A DNA stretch of 64,000 bases from positions 13,078,183-13,142,182 of the forward strand of contig NC_091382.1 in assembly GCF_038502225.1 (NCBI RefSeq), read 5' to 3'. The notes below the pieces were generated by a model. It saw only the letters and a list, made by a program, of their open reading frames with translations, was not told where the DNA came from and did not search any database. This DNA is from Cherax quadricarinatus. Its lineage: Eukaryota; Arthropoda; Malacostraca; Decapoda; Parastacidae. This document shows, piece by piece, positions 13,403-24,435 of the stretch (positions are counted from its first letter, which is position 1; the number at the start of each line of letters is the position of its first letter). Both the position numbers and the translations under genes were made by a program.

Positions 13403-14796
13403 AGAGGTTCATAGAGTTTTGTGAATATCTTGGTTAAAGTGATTTTAGCGGATTTGAGATGGGTGATGAGATGCATTTGTGGATGTGAAATGTGATTTTT
13501 GTGTGTGTTCTGAAGAGGTGTGTTGGGAGATGGGTGAGTGGAAGTGAAGAAATGTGGGTGAGATGGAGAGGGGTATGGGGAGGGTTGTATTAAAAATTTA
13601 ATGAAATATGGAGGGATTTTACTGAAAATAAAGGTAATGTGTGAATAGTTTAAAAGAAATTATAGAAGTGAAAACTTATGATATATTGGAAAAGAATGGA
13701 GTGTGTAGAAACATATCGCAGTAGTTGGGTAGTGAGATTACTTGTTGTGAGTATCATATTATTTTATGTGGATACAAGAAGATGGGTATGGAGAGGATTT
13801 TATTAGAATTTTAGCAATGTAGGGAGGAATGTGCATTACATTTTAAGATTCAATAAAAAGAAGTGGAAAACTTGTGAATAAATGCGTAAGTGATGAGGGT
13901 TGTGGGTATTGTTGTCGAACTAGTAATGCCGAAAAAGTGGTTGTAAGTTGTGGGTTTTTGTTGTGACTTTTTCTGATGAAATTAGTTAAAACGAGAAAAA
14001 AATTGTGGGGTGTGGGTGTTGTTGTCGAACTAGAGATATCGAAAAAAGAGTTGATTCTGTTGTAAGTGTTCGTGTGTGTTTGGTTTGTGTTCATGTTTTT
14101 TTTGCGTTCATGTTATATCTTAGTTGGAGGAGAGTGTACTCATAGAAATTGGTAATCGTCTTGGTTATAGTGATTTGAGGGGATTTGTGTGAAAATGAGT
14201 GTTAGTCTGTTATGTTGATCTTAGTTTATGGTGATTTTGGTGGTGTTTTGACTGTATTCAGTGGTGTTTTAGTAGTATTCAGTGGTGTATTTGGGAGTAC
14301 TCAAAATGATATTTCGGAAGTGTTTCAGTGTTGTTTGGAAATGTTCAAAGTAATTTTTGAAGGTGTTCAAATGATGTGCAAGAGTATTTAGGAAGGTATT
14401 CTGGGAGTAGTCAGTGGTGATTTGGGGGTGTTCGAATGATGTTTTTGGAGTATTCAAAGGCAAATGATGGTGTTTTTGGTGTTGTTCAAAGTAAAGTGTC
14501 TGAGTTAGCTTTTGTGATACTGTTGTAAAAATCTGGAGAATGAGGGAGGAGTTTTAGGGGATAAGTTGTAATTTAATGAAATAAGTAAGTGTAGATAAAT
14601 TAGAGATGATAAATCTTATTTGGGAGTATTCAAAATGTTGTCTTGGAAATGTTTTAGTGTTGTTTGGAAATGTTCAAAGGTGTTTATGTGAGTATTCAAA
14701 TGATTTATGAGAGTGTTTGAAGTAATATTGGGGTTGTTCTGTAGTGAGATGATAAAGGTTTTCGATGAGAGAATATTTCTTAAGAGATATTGAGAA

Positions 14797-14797
<1 letters not shown>
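13403..14797. repeat. GT-rich palindrome-arm repeat, no gene seen
   Basis: Reverse complement of 7158-8250 and of 8560-8900, without the fold-back insert. Frames here are short and match the repeat rather than any protein. Confidence 0.75.
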
Positions 14798-14837
<40 letters not shown>

Positions 14838-14841
<4 letters not shown>

Positions 14842-16305
14842 CACCTATTTACTCACCTATTTGTGGTTGCAGAGGTCGAGTCCTAGCTCCTGGCCCCGCC
14901 TCTTCACCGGTTGCTACTAGGCCCTCTCTCTCCCCGCTCCATGAGCTTTATCAAACCTCGTCTTAAAACTGTGTATGGTTCCTGCCTCCACTACGTCATT
15001 TTCTAGGCTATTCCACTGCCTTACAACTCTATGACTGAAGAAATACTTCCTACTATATCTCTGACTCATTTGTGTCTTCAACTTCCAATTGTGGCCTCTT
15101 GTTTCTGTGTCCCCTCCCTGGAACATCCTGTCTTTGTCCATTTTGTCTATTCCACGCAGTATTTTATGTCGTTATCATGTCTCCCCTGACCCTCCTGTCC
15201 TCCAGTGTCGTCAGGCCGATTTCCCTTAATCTTTCTTCATAGGACATTCCCCTTAGCTCTGGAACTAACCTTGTCGCAAACCTTTGTACTTTCTCTAGTT
15301 TCTTGACGTGCTTTATCAAGTGCGGGTTCCAAACAGGTGCTGCATACTCCAGTATGGGCCTGACATACACGGTGTACAGTGTCTTGAATGATTCCTTACT
15401 AAGGTATCGGAATGCTGTTCTCAGGTTTGCCAGGCGCCCATATGCTGCAGCAGTTATCTGATTGATGTGTGCTTCCGGAGACACGCTCGGTGTTATACTC
15501 ACCCCAAGATCTTTCTCCTTGAGTGAGGTTTGCAGTCTTTGGCCACCTAGCCTATACTCTGTCTGTGGTCTTCTGTGCCCTTCCCCTATCTTCATGACTT
15601 TGCATTTGGCAGGATTAAATTCGAGAAGCCATTTGCTGGACCAGGTGTCCAGTCTGTCCAGGTCTCTTTGAAGTCCTGCCTGGTCCTCATCAGATTTAAT
15701 TCTCCTCATTAACTTCACATCATCTGCAAACAGGGACACTTCTGAGTCTAACCCTTCCGTCATGTGGTTCACATATACCAAAAATAGCACTGGTCCTAGG
15801 ATCGACCCCTGTGGGACCCCGCTCGTCACAGGTGCCTACTGTGATACATCATTACGTGCCATGACTCGTTGTTGCCTCCCTGTCAGGTATTCTCTGATCC
15901 ATTGCAGTGCCCTTCCTGTTATATGCGCCTGATGCTCTAGCTTCTGCGCTAATCTCTTGTGAGGAACTGTGTCAAAGGCCTTCTTGCAGTCCAAGAAGAT
16001 GCAATCAACCCACCCCTCTCTCTCGTGTCTTACTTCTGTTATTTTATCATAAAACTCCAGAAGGTTTGTGACACAGGATTTGCCTTCCGTGAATCCGTGC
16101 TGGTTGGCATTTATACTCTTGTTCGGTTCCAGATGCTCCACCACTCTCCTGATAATCTTCTCCATAATTTTGCATACTATACACGTCAATGACACAGGTC
16201 TATAGTTTAGTGCCTCTTTTCTGTCTCCTTTTTTAAAAATGAGAACTACATTTGCCGTCTTCCATACCTCAGGTAGTTGCCCAGTTTCCAGGGATGTGTT
16301 GAAGA
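14838..16305 (-). pseudogene. LINE fragment, copy E (RT, minus strand)
   Basis: A 5'-truncated copy of the same LINE family. On the minus strand it covers reverse transcriptase from the palm region (FLDCKKAFDTVPHKRL, SGVPQGSILGPVLF, SLFADDVKLM) to the C-terminus (KYFFSHRVVRQWNSLENDVVEA), but with in-frame breaks near 15835 and near 15160. It occupies the site equivalent to copy A in the left arm, yet its C-terminal sequence matches copy B and its 5' truncation point differs from copy A. Both ends abut (TG)n tracts. Confidence 0.88.
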
Positions 16306-16500
<195 letters not shown>

Positions 16501-17592
16501 AGGTGGTCATTGAATTTTGTGAATATCTTGGTTACAGTGATTTTAGTGGATTTGAGATGGGTGAAGATGCATTTGTGGGTGTGAAATGTGATTTTTGTTT
16601 GTGTTCTGAAGAGGTGTCTTGGGAGATTGGTGAGTGGATGTGAAGAAATGTGGGTGAGATGGAGAGGGGTATGGGAAGATTTGTATTAAAAATTTAAAGA
16701 AATATGAGGGGATTTTACTGAAAATAAAGGTAATGTGTGAATATTATAAAAGAAATTATAGAAGTGAAAAGTTATGATACACTGGAAAAGATTGGAGTGT
16801 GTAGAAACATCTCGCAGTAGTTGGGTAGTGAGATTACTTGTTGTGAGTATAATATTAATTTATGTGGATACAAGGAGATGGGTATGGAGAGGATTTTATT
16901 AGAATTTTAGTTATGTAGGGAGGAATGTGTATTACATTTCAAGATTCAATAAAAAGAAGGGGAAAAATTTGTACTGAATAAATTGTGAATAAATTGGTAA
17001 GTGATGAGGGTTGTGGGTATTGTTGTCGAACTAGAGATATCGAAAAAGATGTTATAAGTGGGTTGTTGTTGTTGTTGGTGATGTGGGTGTTGTCGAACTA
17101 GAGATACCGAAAAGATGTTGTAAGTGGGTTGTTGTTGTGTCTTTTTCTGATGAAATTAGTTAAAACAAGAAAAAATTGTGGGTTGTGGGTGTTGTGGGAT
17201 GTGGGTGTTGTGGGTTGTGGGCGTTGTTGTCGAACTAGTGATAACGAAAAAGAAGTGATTCTGTTATAAGTGTTCGCGTGTGTTCGGATTGTGTTCATGT
17301 TTTTTGTACTCATGTTATATCTTAGTTGGAAGTGAGTGTACTCATAGAAATTGGTAATCGTCTTGGTTATAGTGATCTGAGATGATTTGTGTGAAAATGG
17401 GTGTTAGTCTGTGATGTTGATCTTAGTTTATGGTGATTTTGGTGGTGTTTGGGCAATATTCGGTGCTGTTTTGGTAGTATTCAGTGGTGTATTTGGGAAG
17501 TACTCAAATGGTGTTTGAGACTATTCAAAGGTGTTTTTGAAGGTGTTCAAATGATGTGCAAGAGTATTTATGAAGGTGTCCAAAGTAAAGTG

Positions 17593-17596
<4 letters not shown>

Positions 17597-17683
<87 letters not shown>
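17597..17683. repeat. (TG)n microsatellite
   Basis: A TG tract mirrored by the (CA)n at 303-386 in the left arm. Confidence 0.95.
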
Positions 17684-17684
<1 letters not shown>

Positions 17685-18009
17685 ATATTAACTTCGTAAT
17701 ATGTAAAATTGTAACTAGTGAATTTATCGAAAAGTTGTTATAAGTTGTAAGTGTTGTGGTGACTTTTTCTGATGAAATAGTTAAAACGAGAAAAATGTCT
17801 AGACTTGTGTTGTATTTTGTAAAGAAATTGTGGATTGTTGTGGGTATTAACGAAAAGAATGTGAAATTTTTTGGGTTATCCTGGGTTAAGAGTGAAAAAT
17901 GTGTAGGGGGAAGTCGACAAGATTCAGCCTGTGTGTGTGTGAGGTCATCACGTGACGTCACTGTCATAGGGGGAAGTCGACAAGATTCAGCCTGTATGTG
18001 TGAGGTCAT

Positions 18010-18780
18010 TACGTGACATCACTGACCGCCGAGTAAACACAGGTGAGGTGACGTCACACATGTTTAGACCTGTAGTAAGAGAAAGTACCATGCCCCATAG
18101 GAGGAGTTCATTTGAATGCTTACCCCCTGAGGGGGGAATCCAAAAAAAACTTGATCCAAGGAGATGGAGTCTGTATTATCGAGAAAAACTTGATCCAAGG
18201 AGATCATAAGAATTTCGAAACCCCATAGGGGGGAATCCAAAAACTTGGTCCAAGGAGATGGAGGAGAAATACTTGGGATGCAAGTGGGAGTCCATTTTGA
18301 AATGCTTACCTCCAGAGGGGGTAATCCAAAAAAAAAAACTTGATCCGAGGAAGTGGAGTCTTTGTATTAACGAGAAAAACTTGATCCGAGGAATTGGAGT
18401 CTTTGTATTATCGAGAAAACCTTGATCCAAGGAGATCATAAGAAAATGAAATTCAAAAAAAAATCGAAAAAATTTGGGATGGGGGTGAAAGTGGGAGTCC
18501 ATTTTGAATGCTTACCCCCAGAGGGATGGGGGGAATCCAAAAAACATGATCCGAGGAAGTGGAGTCTTTGTATTATCGAGAAAACCTTGATCCGAGGAGA
18601 TCATAAGAAATTCGAACCCTCAAAGTGGGGAATCCAAGGAAGTGGAGGAGAAATATATGGTTTAGAGGGTGAGGTGGTTGAGGGTGAGGTCAAGGTCGTG
18701 GGTCAGCGTGGACGGGCTGGCGCTCGGAAGGAGTCCGCTCAGAGGTAGGAGCCACTCTGTAGAAGGCCTTTCGGGAGGAG
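18010..18780. repeat. Degenerate satellite-like repeat
   Basis: Variants of a block containing CTTGATCCAAGGAGA, GGGGGAATCCAAAAA, GGAGTCTTTGTATTATCGAG and GTCCATTTTGAATGCTTACC recur at irregular spacing about four to five times. Open frames across it are short and not conserved between copies. No gene is supported. Confidence 0.8.
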
Positions 18781-18784
18781 CCAC

Positions 18785-19275
18785 TGGGTGGGGGTCATGG
18801 GTGGGGTCATGGTTGGGGTTGTAGGTTGGGGTCGTGGGTGTGGGTCGAGAGTGAGGTGGTCGAGGGTGGGGTTGTGGCTGGGGGTCATGGGTGGGGGTCG
18901 TGGGTGGGGGTCATTTGTGGGGGTTGTGGGTGGGGGTCATTTGTGGGGGTCGTGGGTGTGGGTCGTGGGTGGGAGACGTGGATGGGGGTCATGGGTGGGG
19001 GTCGTGGCTGGGGTCATGGGTGGGGTCCTGGGTGGGGTCATGGGTGGGGGTCGTGGGTGGGGGTCATGGGTGGGTATCGTGGGTGGGGGTCGTGGGTGGG
19101 GGTCGTGGGTGGGGGTCGAGGGTGAGGTGGTCGAGGGTGGGGTCGTGGGTGGGGGTCGTGGTTGGGGGTCATGGGTGGGGGTCATGGGTGGGGGTCACGG
19201 GTGGATAGGGTTGTGTGTGTGGTCATTGGTGGGGTCATGGGTGGGGTCATGGGTGAGGGTCGTGGGAGTCTGCTC
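18785..19275 (+). repeat. G-rich minisatellite, strand-asymmetric
   Basis: About 490 bases built from 10-12-base units of the type GTGGGTGGGGGTC and ATGGGTGGGGTC. The G-runs are all on the plus strand. Long Gly/Val-rich open frames arise in all plus frames and are artefacts. Confidence 0.93.
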
Positions 19276-19597
19276 AGGAAAGTGAGCCACTCAGGAAAAG
19301 GAGCCACTCTGTAGAAGACCTTTTCATGAGGAGCCATACTGTAGAAATCAGCACTACTTTTGTGAATATTATTCCACTTAATTAAGTAATAAAGGAGAAA
19401 TAATGCTAAATAAGTGAATAAGTTACTTCCGAGATACTGACCTGGAGCGCCGGCCGGCCCGTGGTCTCGAAAAAAAAAATTCCTCGAAAATCGCGTTTGT
19501 TTGTTAGGGTGGTTTTCTTAGTAAACTGATGTTCTAGTACAGTTATCCTCTTCAAAACTCCGTTTTCTATCACTGAAGACCAAAGAATACGACGTGG
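19276..19597. other. No gene seen
   Basis: Unique-looking sequence containing two short relics of a CAGGAAAAGGAGCCACTCTGTAG motif (also near 18740) and a CCGGCCGGCC stretch. There is no coding frame and no recognisable element. Confidence 0.5.
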
Positions 19598-19611
19598 AGA
19601 AGAGTAACTCA
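19598..19611. repeat. Target-site duplication, left copy
   Basis: AGAAGAGTAACTCA, repeated exactly at 20285-20298 on the other side of the tRNA-like composite element. Confidence 0.85.
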
Positions 19612-20284
19612 AAAAAACCATACCCCCGGCCGGGATTGAACCCGCGGTCATAGAGTCTCAAAACTCCAGCCCGTCGCGTTAGCCACTAGACCAGCTAGCC
19701 ACAATAAGATTCATCCAACTAGGTATATTTCTACACCATAGGAAAGTTAGCACAGGCACCTCTTGAGCTAGAGTTCGTCACGGCCACGCTAGCTGGAGAT
19801 TCGTCTGTAAAAACTTGCATTTGTGGTCACAGAGGTGCCTGTGCTAACTTTCCTATGGTGTAGAAATATACCTAGTTGGATGAATCTTATTGTGGCTAGC
19901 TGGTCTAGTGGCTAACGCGACGGGCTGGAGTTTTGAGACTCTATGACCGCGGGTTCAATCCCGGCCGGGGGTATGGTTTATTTGCAATCGTGTCATTACG
20001 ATTTCTTAAGTCATGTTGACGGCAGTGAAGGGACTTGAGCTAGAGTTCGTCACGGCCACGCTAGCTGGAGATTCGTCTGTAAAAACTTGCATTTGTGGTC
20101 ACAGAGGTGCCTGTGCTAACTTTCCTATGGTGTAGAAATATACCTAGTTGGATGAATCTTATTTTGGCTAGCTGGTCTAGTGGCTAACGCGACGGGCTGG
20201 AGTTTTGAGACTCTATGACCGCGGGTTCAATCCCGGCCGGGGGTATGGTTTATTTGCAATCGTGTCATTACGATTTCTTAAGTC
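19612..20284 (+). mobile_element. tRNA-like SINE composite (one inverted, two direct copies)
   Basis: Three copies of a tRNA-like head occur: one in reverse orientation (about 19622-19703) and two direct (about 19891-19970 and 20166-20240). Each has an A-box-like TGGTCTAGTGG and a B-box GGTTCAATCCC about 45 bases apart, the internal RNA polymerase III promoter layout. The body (ACCTAGTTGGATGAATC..., CTATGGTGTAGAAATATA) is also shared, so the first copy and the second form a hairpin of about 140-base arms. The whole is flanked by a 14-bp direct repeat. A 65-base block with GGCCACGCTAGCTGGAGATTC recurs between copies. Confidence 0.85.
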
Positions 20285-20298
20285 AGAAGAGTAACTCA
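20285..20298. repeat. Target-site duplication, right copy
   Basis: Exact repeat of 19598-19611 (AGAAGAGTAACTCA). It marks the 3' limit of the SINE composite. Confidence 0.85.
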
Positions 20299-20499
20299 TT
20301 TATATCGAAACATTGCTGGTGGACTCTCGCCATATTATGGCCTATTTTATTCAGTCTAGAGTATATAATATGTTTGTATGTTATTTATAGTGTTTATTAT
20401 ATCATATTAGAACAATTCTGATAGATAAATAAGCCGTAGAGTTGATATAAGCGAAATAATGGAGCGGGAATACTGCCGGTGTTCCCAGATGCTTCCTGA

Positions 20500-20628
20500 T
20501 TGGCTAGAATTCTAAGTATAAGCTCCGCCTACTGTTTTATGATTAGCTAGAAGTCTAAGTATAAGCTCCGCCTACTGTTTTATGATTGGCTAGAAGTCTA
20601 GGTATAAGCTCCGCCTACTCTTATATGA
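20500..20628. repeat. Three tandem copies of a ~56-bp unit
   Basis: Three consecutive units containing ATTGGCTAGAAGTCTA, AAGTATAAGCTCCGCC and TACTGTTTTATG. Two of the units have ATTGGC (an inverted CCAAT) and each has TATAAG-CTCCGCC. This resembles promoter modules, but no transcript start is evident. Confidence 0.8.
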
Positions 20629-20639
20629 TGCTAAATAGT

Positions 20640-21183
20640 CAATTATTATATTAGAAAGAATAATGCAAGAAAAAGCGATAAAAGAAAGGAAGAAATTCAA
20701 AAAAATATATGTGCTGTGAGGAGACGCTACCCACATCGCCGTCACCATACCTGATATAAATGACTATAATTTCTTGTAGAAACGTCGTACAATTGTGTTA
20801 CCAAAGAGTTAAGCTATTTTTCTATATGAATAACTCAATTTCCATAATTTTTCGATTTTTTTTGAGCGCGAAAAAAATTGTATGACAGCCCCCTAGCAGT
20901 AAGTAGTGTAGCAGCTGTTAGTCTACTGTTGTTGGTCACATCCTGCCCAGGTAGTATATCTTAGATTGGGTTTGGCTTTCAAATTATCTGAGGTATGATA
21001 ACTCTCAGCCTCTAAAATTTATTTATGTGAAAAAATCTTGTTTTATGTAGGATATCACTTCACTTGGTCTTCTCATCGTCAGGTTTGTTCTTTCTCAAAG
21101 TGTTGCAATGCATTTTATGTTTGTTTTAACCTAATACAAAACAAAATTTCTTACATCATCTCATACAATATTTCCTCCGTCAG
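20640..21183. other. Putative intron, no gene seen
   Basis: An AT-rich stretch ending in a pyrimidine tract and the splice acceptor TCCTCCGTCAG at 21183, which introduces the first FN3 exon. Nothing else is recognised. Confidence 0.5.
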
Positions 21184-21432
21184 GTCGAGGACCTCCCCAG
21201 AACCTGATGGCTGAGGCAGTGAGCTCCACAGCTGTCTATGTGTCCTGGGACCCACCAGATGATCCACCTACCAAGTATACTGTTTTAACTGAAGGTGATC
21301 CCCGTGATACAACTAACACATTCTATCAAATTAACGACCTTAGTGCTTGTACATCATATCTTATAACCGTGACATCTGTGTATGACAATGAACAGTTCCA
21401 AGCCTTCACCAGTGCAACAACAGACTTAACAG
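21184..21432 (+). CDS. Host exon: fibronectin type III domain (first)
   Basis: An internal exon, 249 bp, bounded by acceptor TCCGTCAG and donor ACAG|GTAATA; the introns on both sides are phase 1. It encodes one FN3 domain: PPQNL near the start, then VYVSWDPP with the conserved Trp, a KYTV strand, and a C-terminal YQINDLSACTSYLITVTSV block matching the FN3 L...Y.v.V pattern. The protein is probably an extracellular or cell-surface protein with tandem FN3 repeats. A receptor-type tyrosine phosphatase or a neural adhesion receptor would fit, but no diagnostic domain lies in the window. The donor region is duplicated by a perfect 28-bp tandem repeat (about 21410-21465), which gives a second identical donor at 21461. 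Confidence 0.8.
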
Positions 21433-21465
21433 GTAATATGTGCAACAACAGACTTAACAGGTAAT
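21410..21465 (+). repeat. 28-bp tandem duplication across a splice donor
   Basis: GTGCAACAACAGACTTAACAG followed by GTAATAT occurs twice in succession, so the exon end and donor GT exist in two identical copies. Use of the second donor would insert 28 bases and shift the frame. Confidence 0.9.
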
Positions 21466-21652
21466 ATATCAGATAATACTCCCCTTGACGTTTCAGTTTG
21501 TTTTATTTTTTGCAACGATATGTGATACACAAAACGCAAGTTTTCTATAAGTATATAAATAATAATTTGTACAGTTTTAAACATCATATAATATTTTAGA
21601 GTAATTTTTTTCATACATTTTCAGTCCTATCAGAAATTTAATTTTCCCACAG

Positions 21653-21940
21653 TACCGCTGCCACCACAGAATTGCGAGTTATCTAAAATAACTAAAACCA
21701 CGATGGATGTTCAATGGACAGACACAGTCAGGGAGTGTAGAATTACTGACCACTTGATCAGCTGGTCATGGGACGTCCTGTGGAGTGATGAACAAGGATC
21801 TAATGAAACCTTCAGCAACAGTAACACAATAAAACTGACAAACTTTAAACCCTACACAAACGTGACAGTTAATGTAGCAGCTGGCTCTAGTGCAGGTTAT
21901 GGTGCACCAACAACCTGCTGGAATGTTACACTCCAGGATG
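21653..21940 (+). CDS. Host exon: fibronectin type III domain (second)
   Basis: A 288-bp exon between acceptor TTTTCCCACAG and donor GGATG|GTACGT, again phase 1-1 and in frame with the preceding FN3 exon. The encoded domain starts PLPPQNCEL, has a central Trp (DVQWTD), paired cysteines, several N-glycosylation sequons (SNETFS, YTNVTVN, CWNVTL) and the FN3-like block LTNFKPYTNVTVNVAAGS. It belongs to the same secreted or membrane protein as the exon at 21184-21432. No further exon was recognised up to 64000, so if transcription continues the following intron exceeds 40 kb or the gene ends elsewhere. Confidence 0.8.
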
Positions 21941-22262
21941 GTACGTTGCCACTCACTGTTCTTTATACGTACATAATTAATAACTTGCTGGAATGTTACA
22001 CTCCAGGATGGTAGGTTGCCACTCACTGTTCTTTATACGTACATAATTAATAACTTGCTGGAATGTTACACTCCAGGATGGTACGTTACCACTCACTGTT
22101 CTTTATAAGTACATAATTAATAACTTGCTGGAATGTTACACTCCAGGATGGTACGTTACCACTCACTGTTCTTTATAAGTACATAATTAATAACTTGCTG
22201 GAATGTTACACTCCAGGATGGTACGTTGCCACTCACTGTTCTTTATACGTACATAATTAATA
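21912..22262 (+). repeat. 70-bp tandem repeat (5 copies) spanning exon end and donor
   Basis: The unit begins in the last 29 exon bases (ACCTGCTGGAATGTTACACT...) and continues with the donor and about 40 intron bases. Five copies are present and four further donor-like GATG|GTACGT or GATG|GTAGGT sites are created in the intron. Confidence 0.93.
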
Positions 22263-22339
22263 ACATATAAAGTACATATCAATGTAACATTAACTTGTTA
22301 TTATCATTGTTACAAAATTGACAATAATTAAATAATTGA

Positions 22340-22572
22340 TATTCACGGTTGCAACTACTAGTGCTTGTAGTTTACTGTGCAAGTGCTTGTAGGTAGCACT
22401 GATGGAACATGATCTTGTTGTTCACAGTACTGGTGCTTGTGGTTCACTGTGCAAGTGCTTGTAGGTAGCACTGATGGAACATGATCTTGTTCACAGTACT
22501 GGTTCTTGTGGTTTACTATGCAAGTGCTTTTAGGGGTCACTGATGGAACAAGATCTTGTTATTCACAGTACT
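22340..22572. repeat. Minisatellite, ~72-bp unit (left part)
   Basis: Copies containing GTGCAAGTGCTTGTAGGTA, CATGATCTTGTT and CACAGTACTGGTGCTTGTGG. The array is interrupted at 22573 by a LINE and resumes at 38733, on the far side of the LINE and the Polinton. Confidence 0.9.
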
Positions 22573-24405
22573 GGTTTACCTGGAGTTTACCCGGAGAGAG
22601 TTCCGGGGGTCAACGCCCCCGCGGCCCGGTCTGTGACCAGGCCTCTTGGTGGATCAGAGCCTGATCAACCAGGCTGTTACTGCTGGCTGCATGCAAACCA
22701 ACGTACGAGCCAGAGCCTGGCTGGTCAAGTACCGACTTTAGGTGCTTGTCCAGTGCCAGCTTGAAGACTGCCAGGGGTCTATTGGTAATCCCCCTTATGT
22801 GTGCTGGGAGGCAGTCGAACAGTCTCGGGCCCCTGACACTTATTGTATGGTCTCTTAACGTGCTAGTGACACCCCTGCTTTTCATTGGGGGGATGTTGCA
22901 TCGTCTGCCAAGTCTTTTGCTTTCGTTGTGAGTGATTTTCGTGTGCAAGTTCGGTACTAGTCCCTCTAGGATTTTCCAGGTGTATATAATCATGTATCTC
23001 TCCCGCCTGCGTTCCAGGGAATACATGTTCAGGAACTTCAAGCGCTCCCAGTAATTGAGGTGTTTTGTCTCTGTTATGCACACTGTGAAGGTTCTCTGTA
23101 CATTTTCTAGGTCAGCAATTTCACCTGCCTTGAAATATGCTGTTAGTGTGCAGCAATATTCCAGCCTAGATAGAACAAGTGACCTGAAGAGTGTCATCAT
23201 GGGCTTGGCATCTCTAGTTTTGAAGGTTCTCATTATCCATCCTCTCATTTTTCTAGCAGCTGCAATTGATACTATGTTATGGTCCTTGAAGGTGAGATCC
23301 TCCGACATGATCACTACCAGGTCTTTGACGTTGGTTTTTCGCTCTATTTTGTGGCCGGAATTTGTTTTGTACTCTGATGAAGTTCAAATTTCCTCGTGTT
23401 TACCATATCTGAGTAATTGAAATTTCTCATCGTTGAACTTCATATTATTTTCTGCAGCCCATTGAAAGATTTGGTTGATGTCCGCCTGGAGCCTTGCAGT
23501 GTCTGCAATGGAAGACACTGTCATGCAGATTCGGGTGTCATCTGCAAAGGAAGACACGGTGCTGTTGCTGACATTCTTGTCTATGTCAGATATGAGGATG
23601 AGAAACAAGATGGGAGCGAGTACTGTGCCTTGTGGAACAGAGCTTTTCACCGTAGCTGCCTTGGACTTTACTCTGTTGACCATTACTCTTTGTGTTTTGT
23701 TTGTGAGGAAATTATAGATCCATTTACCAACTCTTCCTGTTATTCCTTTAGCACGCATTTTGTGCGCTATTACGTAATGGTCACACTTGTCGAAGGCTTT
23801 TGCAAAGTCTGTATATATTACATCTGCATTCTTTTTGTCTTCTAGTGCATCTAGGACCTTGTCGTAGTGATCCAATAGTTGAGACAGACAGGAGCGACCT
23901 GTTCTAAACCCATGTTGTCCTGGGTTGCGTAATTGATGGGTTTCTAGATGGGTGGCGATCTTGCTTCTTAGGACCCTTTCAAAGATTTTTATGATATGGG
24001 ATGTTAATGCTATCGATCTGTAGTTCTTTGCTATTGCTTTACTGCCCCTATGTGGAGTGGGGCTATGTCTGTTGTTTTTAGTAACTGTGGGACCACCCCC
24101 GTGTCCATGCTCCCTCTCCATTGGATGGTAAAGGCTCGTGATAGGGGCTTCTTGCAGTTCTTGATGAACACGGAGTTCCATAAGTCTGGCCCTGGGGCAG
24201 AGTGCATGGGCATGTCATTTATCGCCTGTTCGAAGTCATTTGGCGTCAGGATAACATCAGATAGGCTTGTGTTAACCAAATTCTGTGGCTCACTCATAAA
24301 AAATTCATTTTGATCTTCGACTCTCAGTCTGGTTAGCGGCTTGCTAAAAACTGAGTCATATTGGGACTTGAGTAGCTCACTCATTTCCTTGCTGTCATCT
24401 GTGTA
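22573..24405 (-). pseudogene. APE-type LINE, 3' part (interrupted by Polinton)
   Basis: Minus-strand LINE coding fragments run from 24405 down to about 22610. They include a linker (EMSELLKSQYDSVFSKP), a reverse transcriptase palm with DFAKAFDKCDH, SSVPQGTVLAPILFL and the catalytic SSFADDTRI, and the C-terminal thumb (SRLEYCCTLTAYF, RTFTVCITE). At least one frameshift (near 23350) and a further break separate the pieces. The 3' end carries CTGGAGTTTACC-type repeats at 22573-22600. The 5' continuation lies beyond the Polinton at 38482. This looks like a CR1/Jockey-group element. Confidence 0.85.
24400..24405. repeat. Polinton target-site duplication, left
   Basis: TGTGTA directly before the terminal AG of the element and identical to 38476-38481. 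Six-base duplications and AG...CT termini are characteristic of Polintons. Confidence 0.93.
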
Positions 24406-24435
24406 AGTAGTATAAGTTGGTCGATCTAGGAACAC

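Noticed and set aside
18788..19285. Gly/Val-rich frames of 100-165 codons
   Set aside because: Open in all plus frames because of the G-rich minisatellite.
19891..19970. A functional tRNA gene
   Set aside because: A and B boxes are present, but the acceptor and anticodon stems do not pair convincingly and three copies sit within a SINE-like repeat with target duplications.
23055..24313. Plus-strand frames (121, 142, 87 codons)
   Set aside because: Antisense shadows of the minus-strand LINE fragments.
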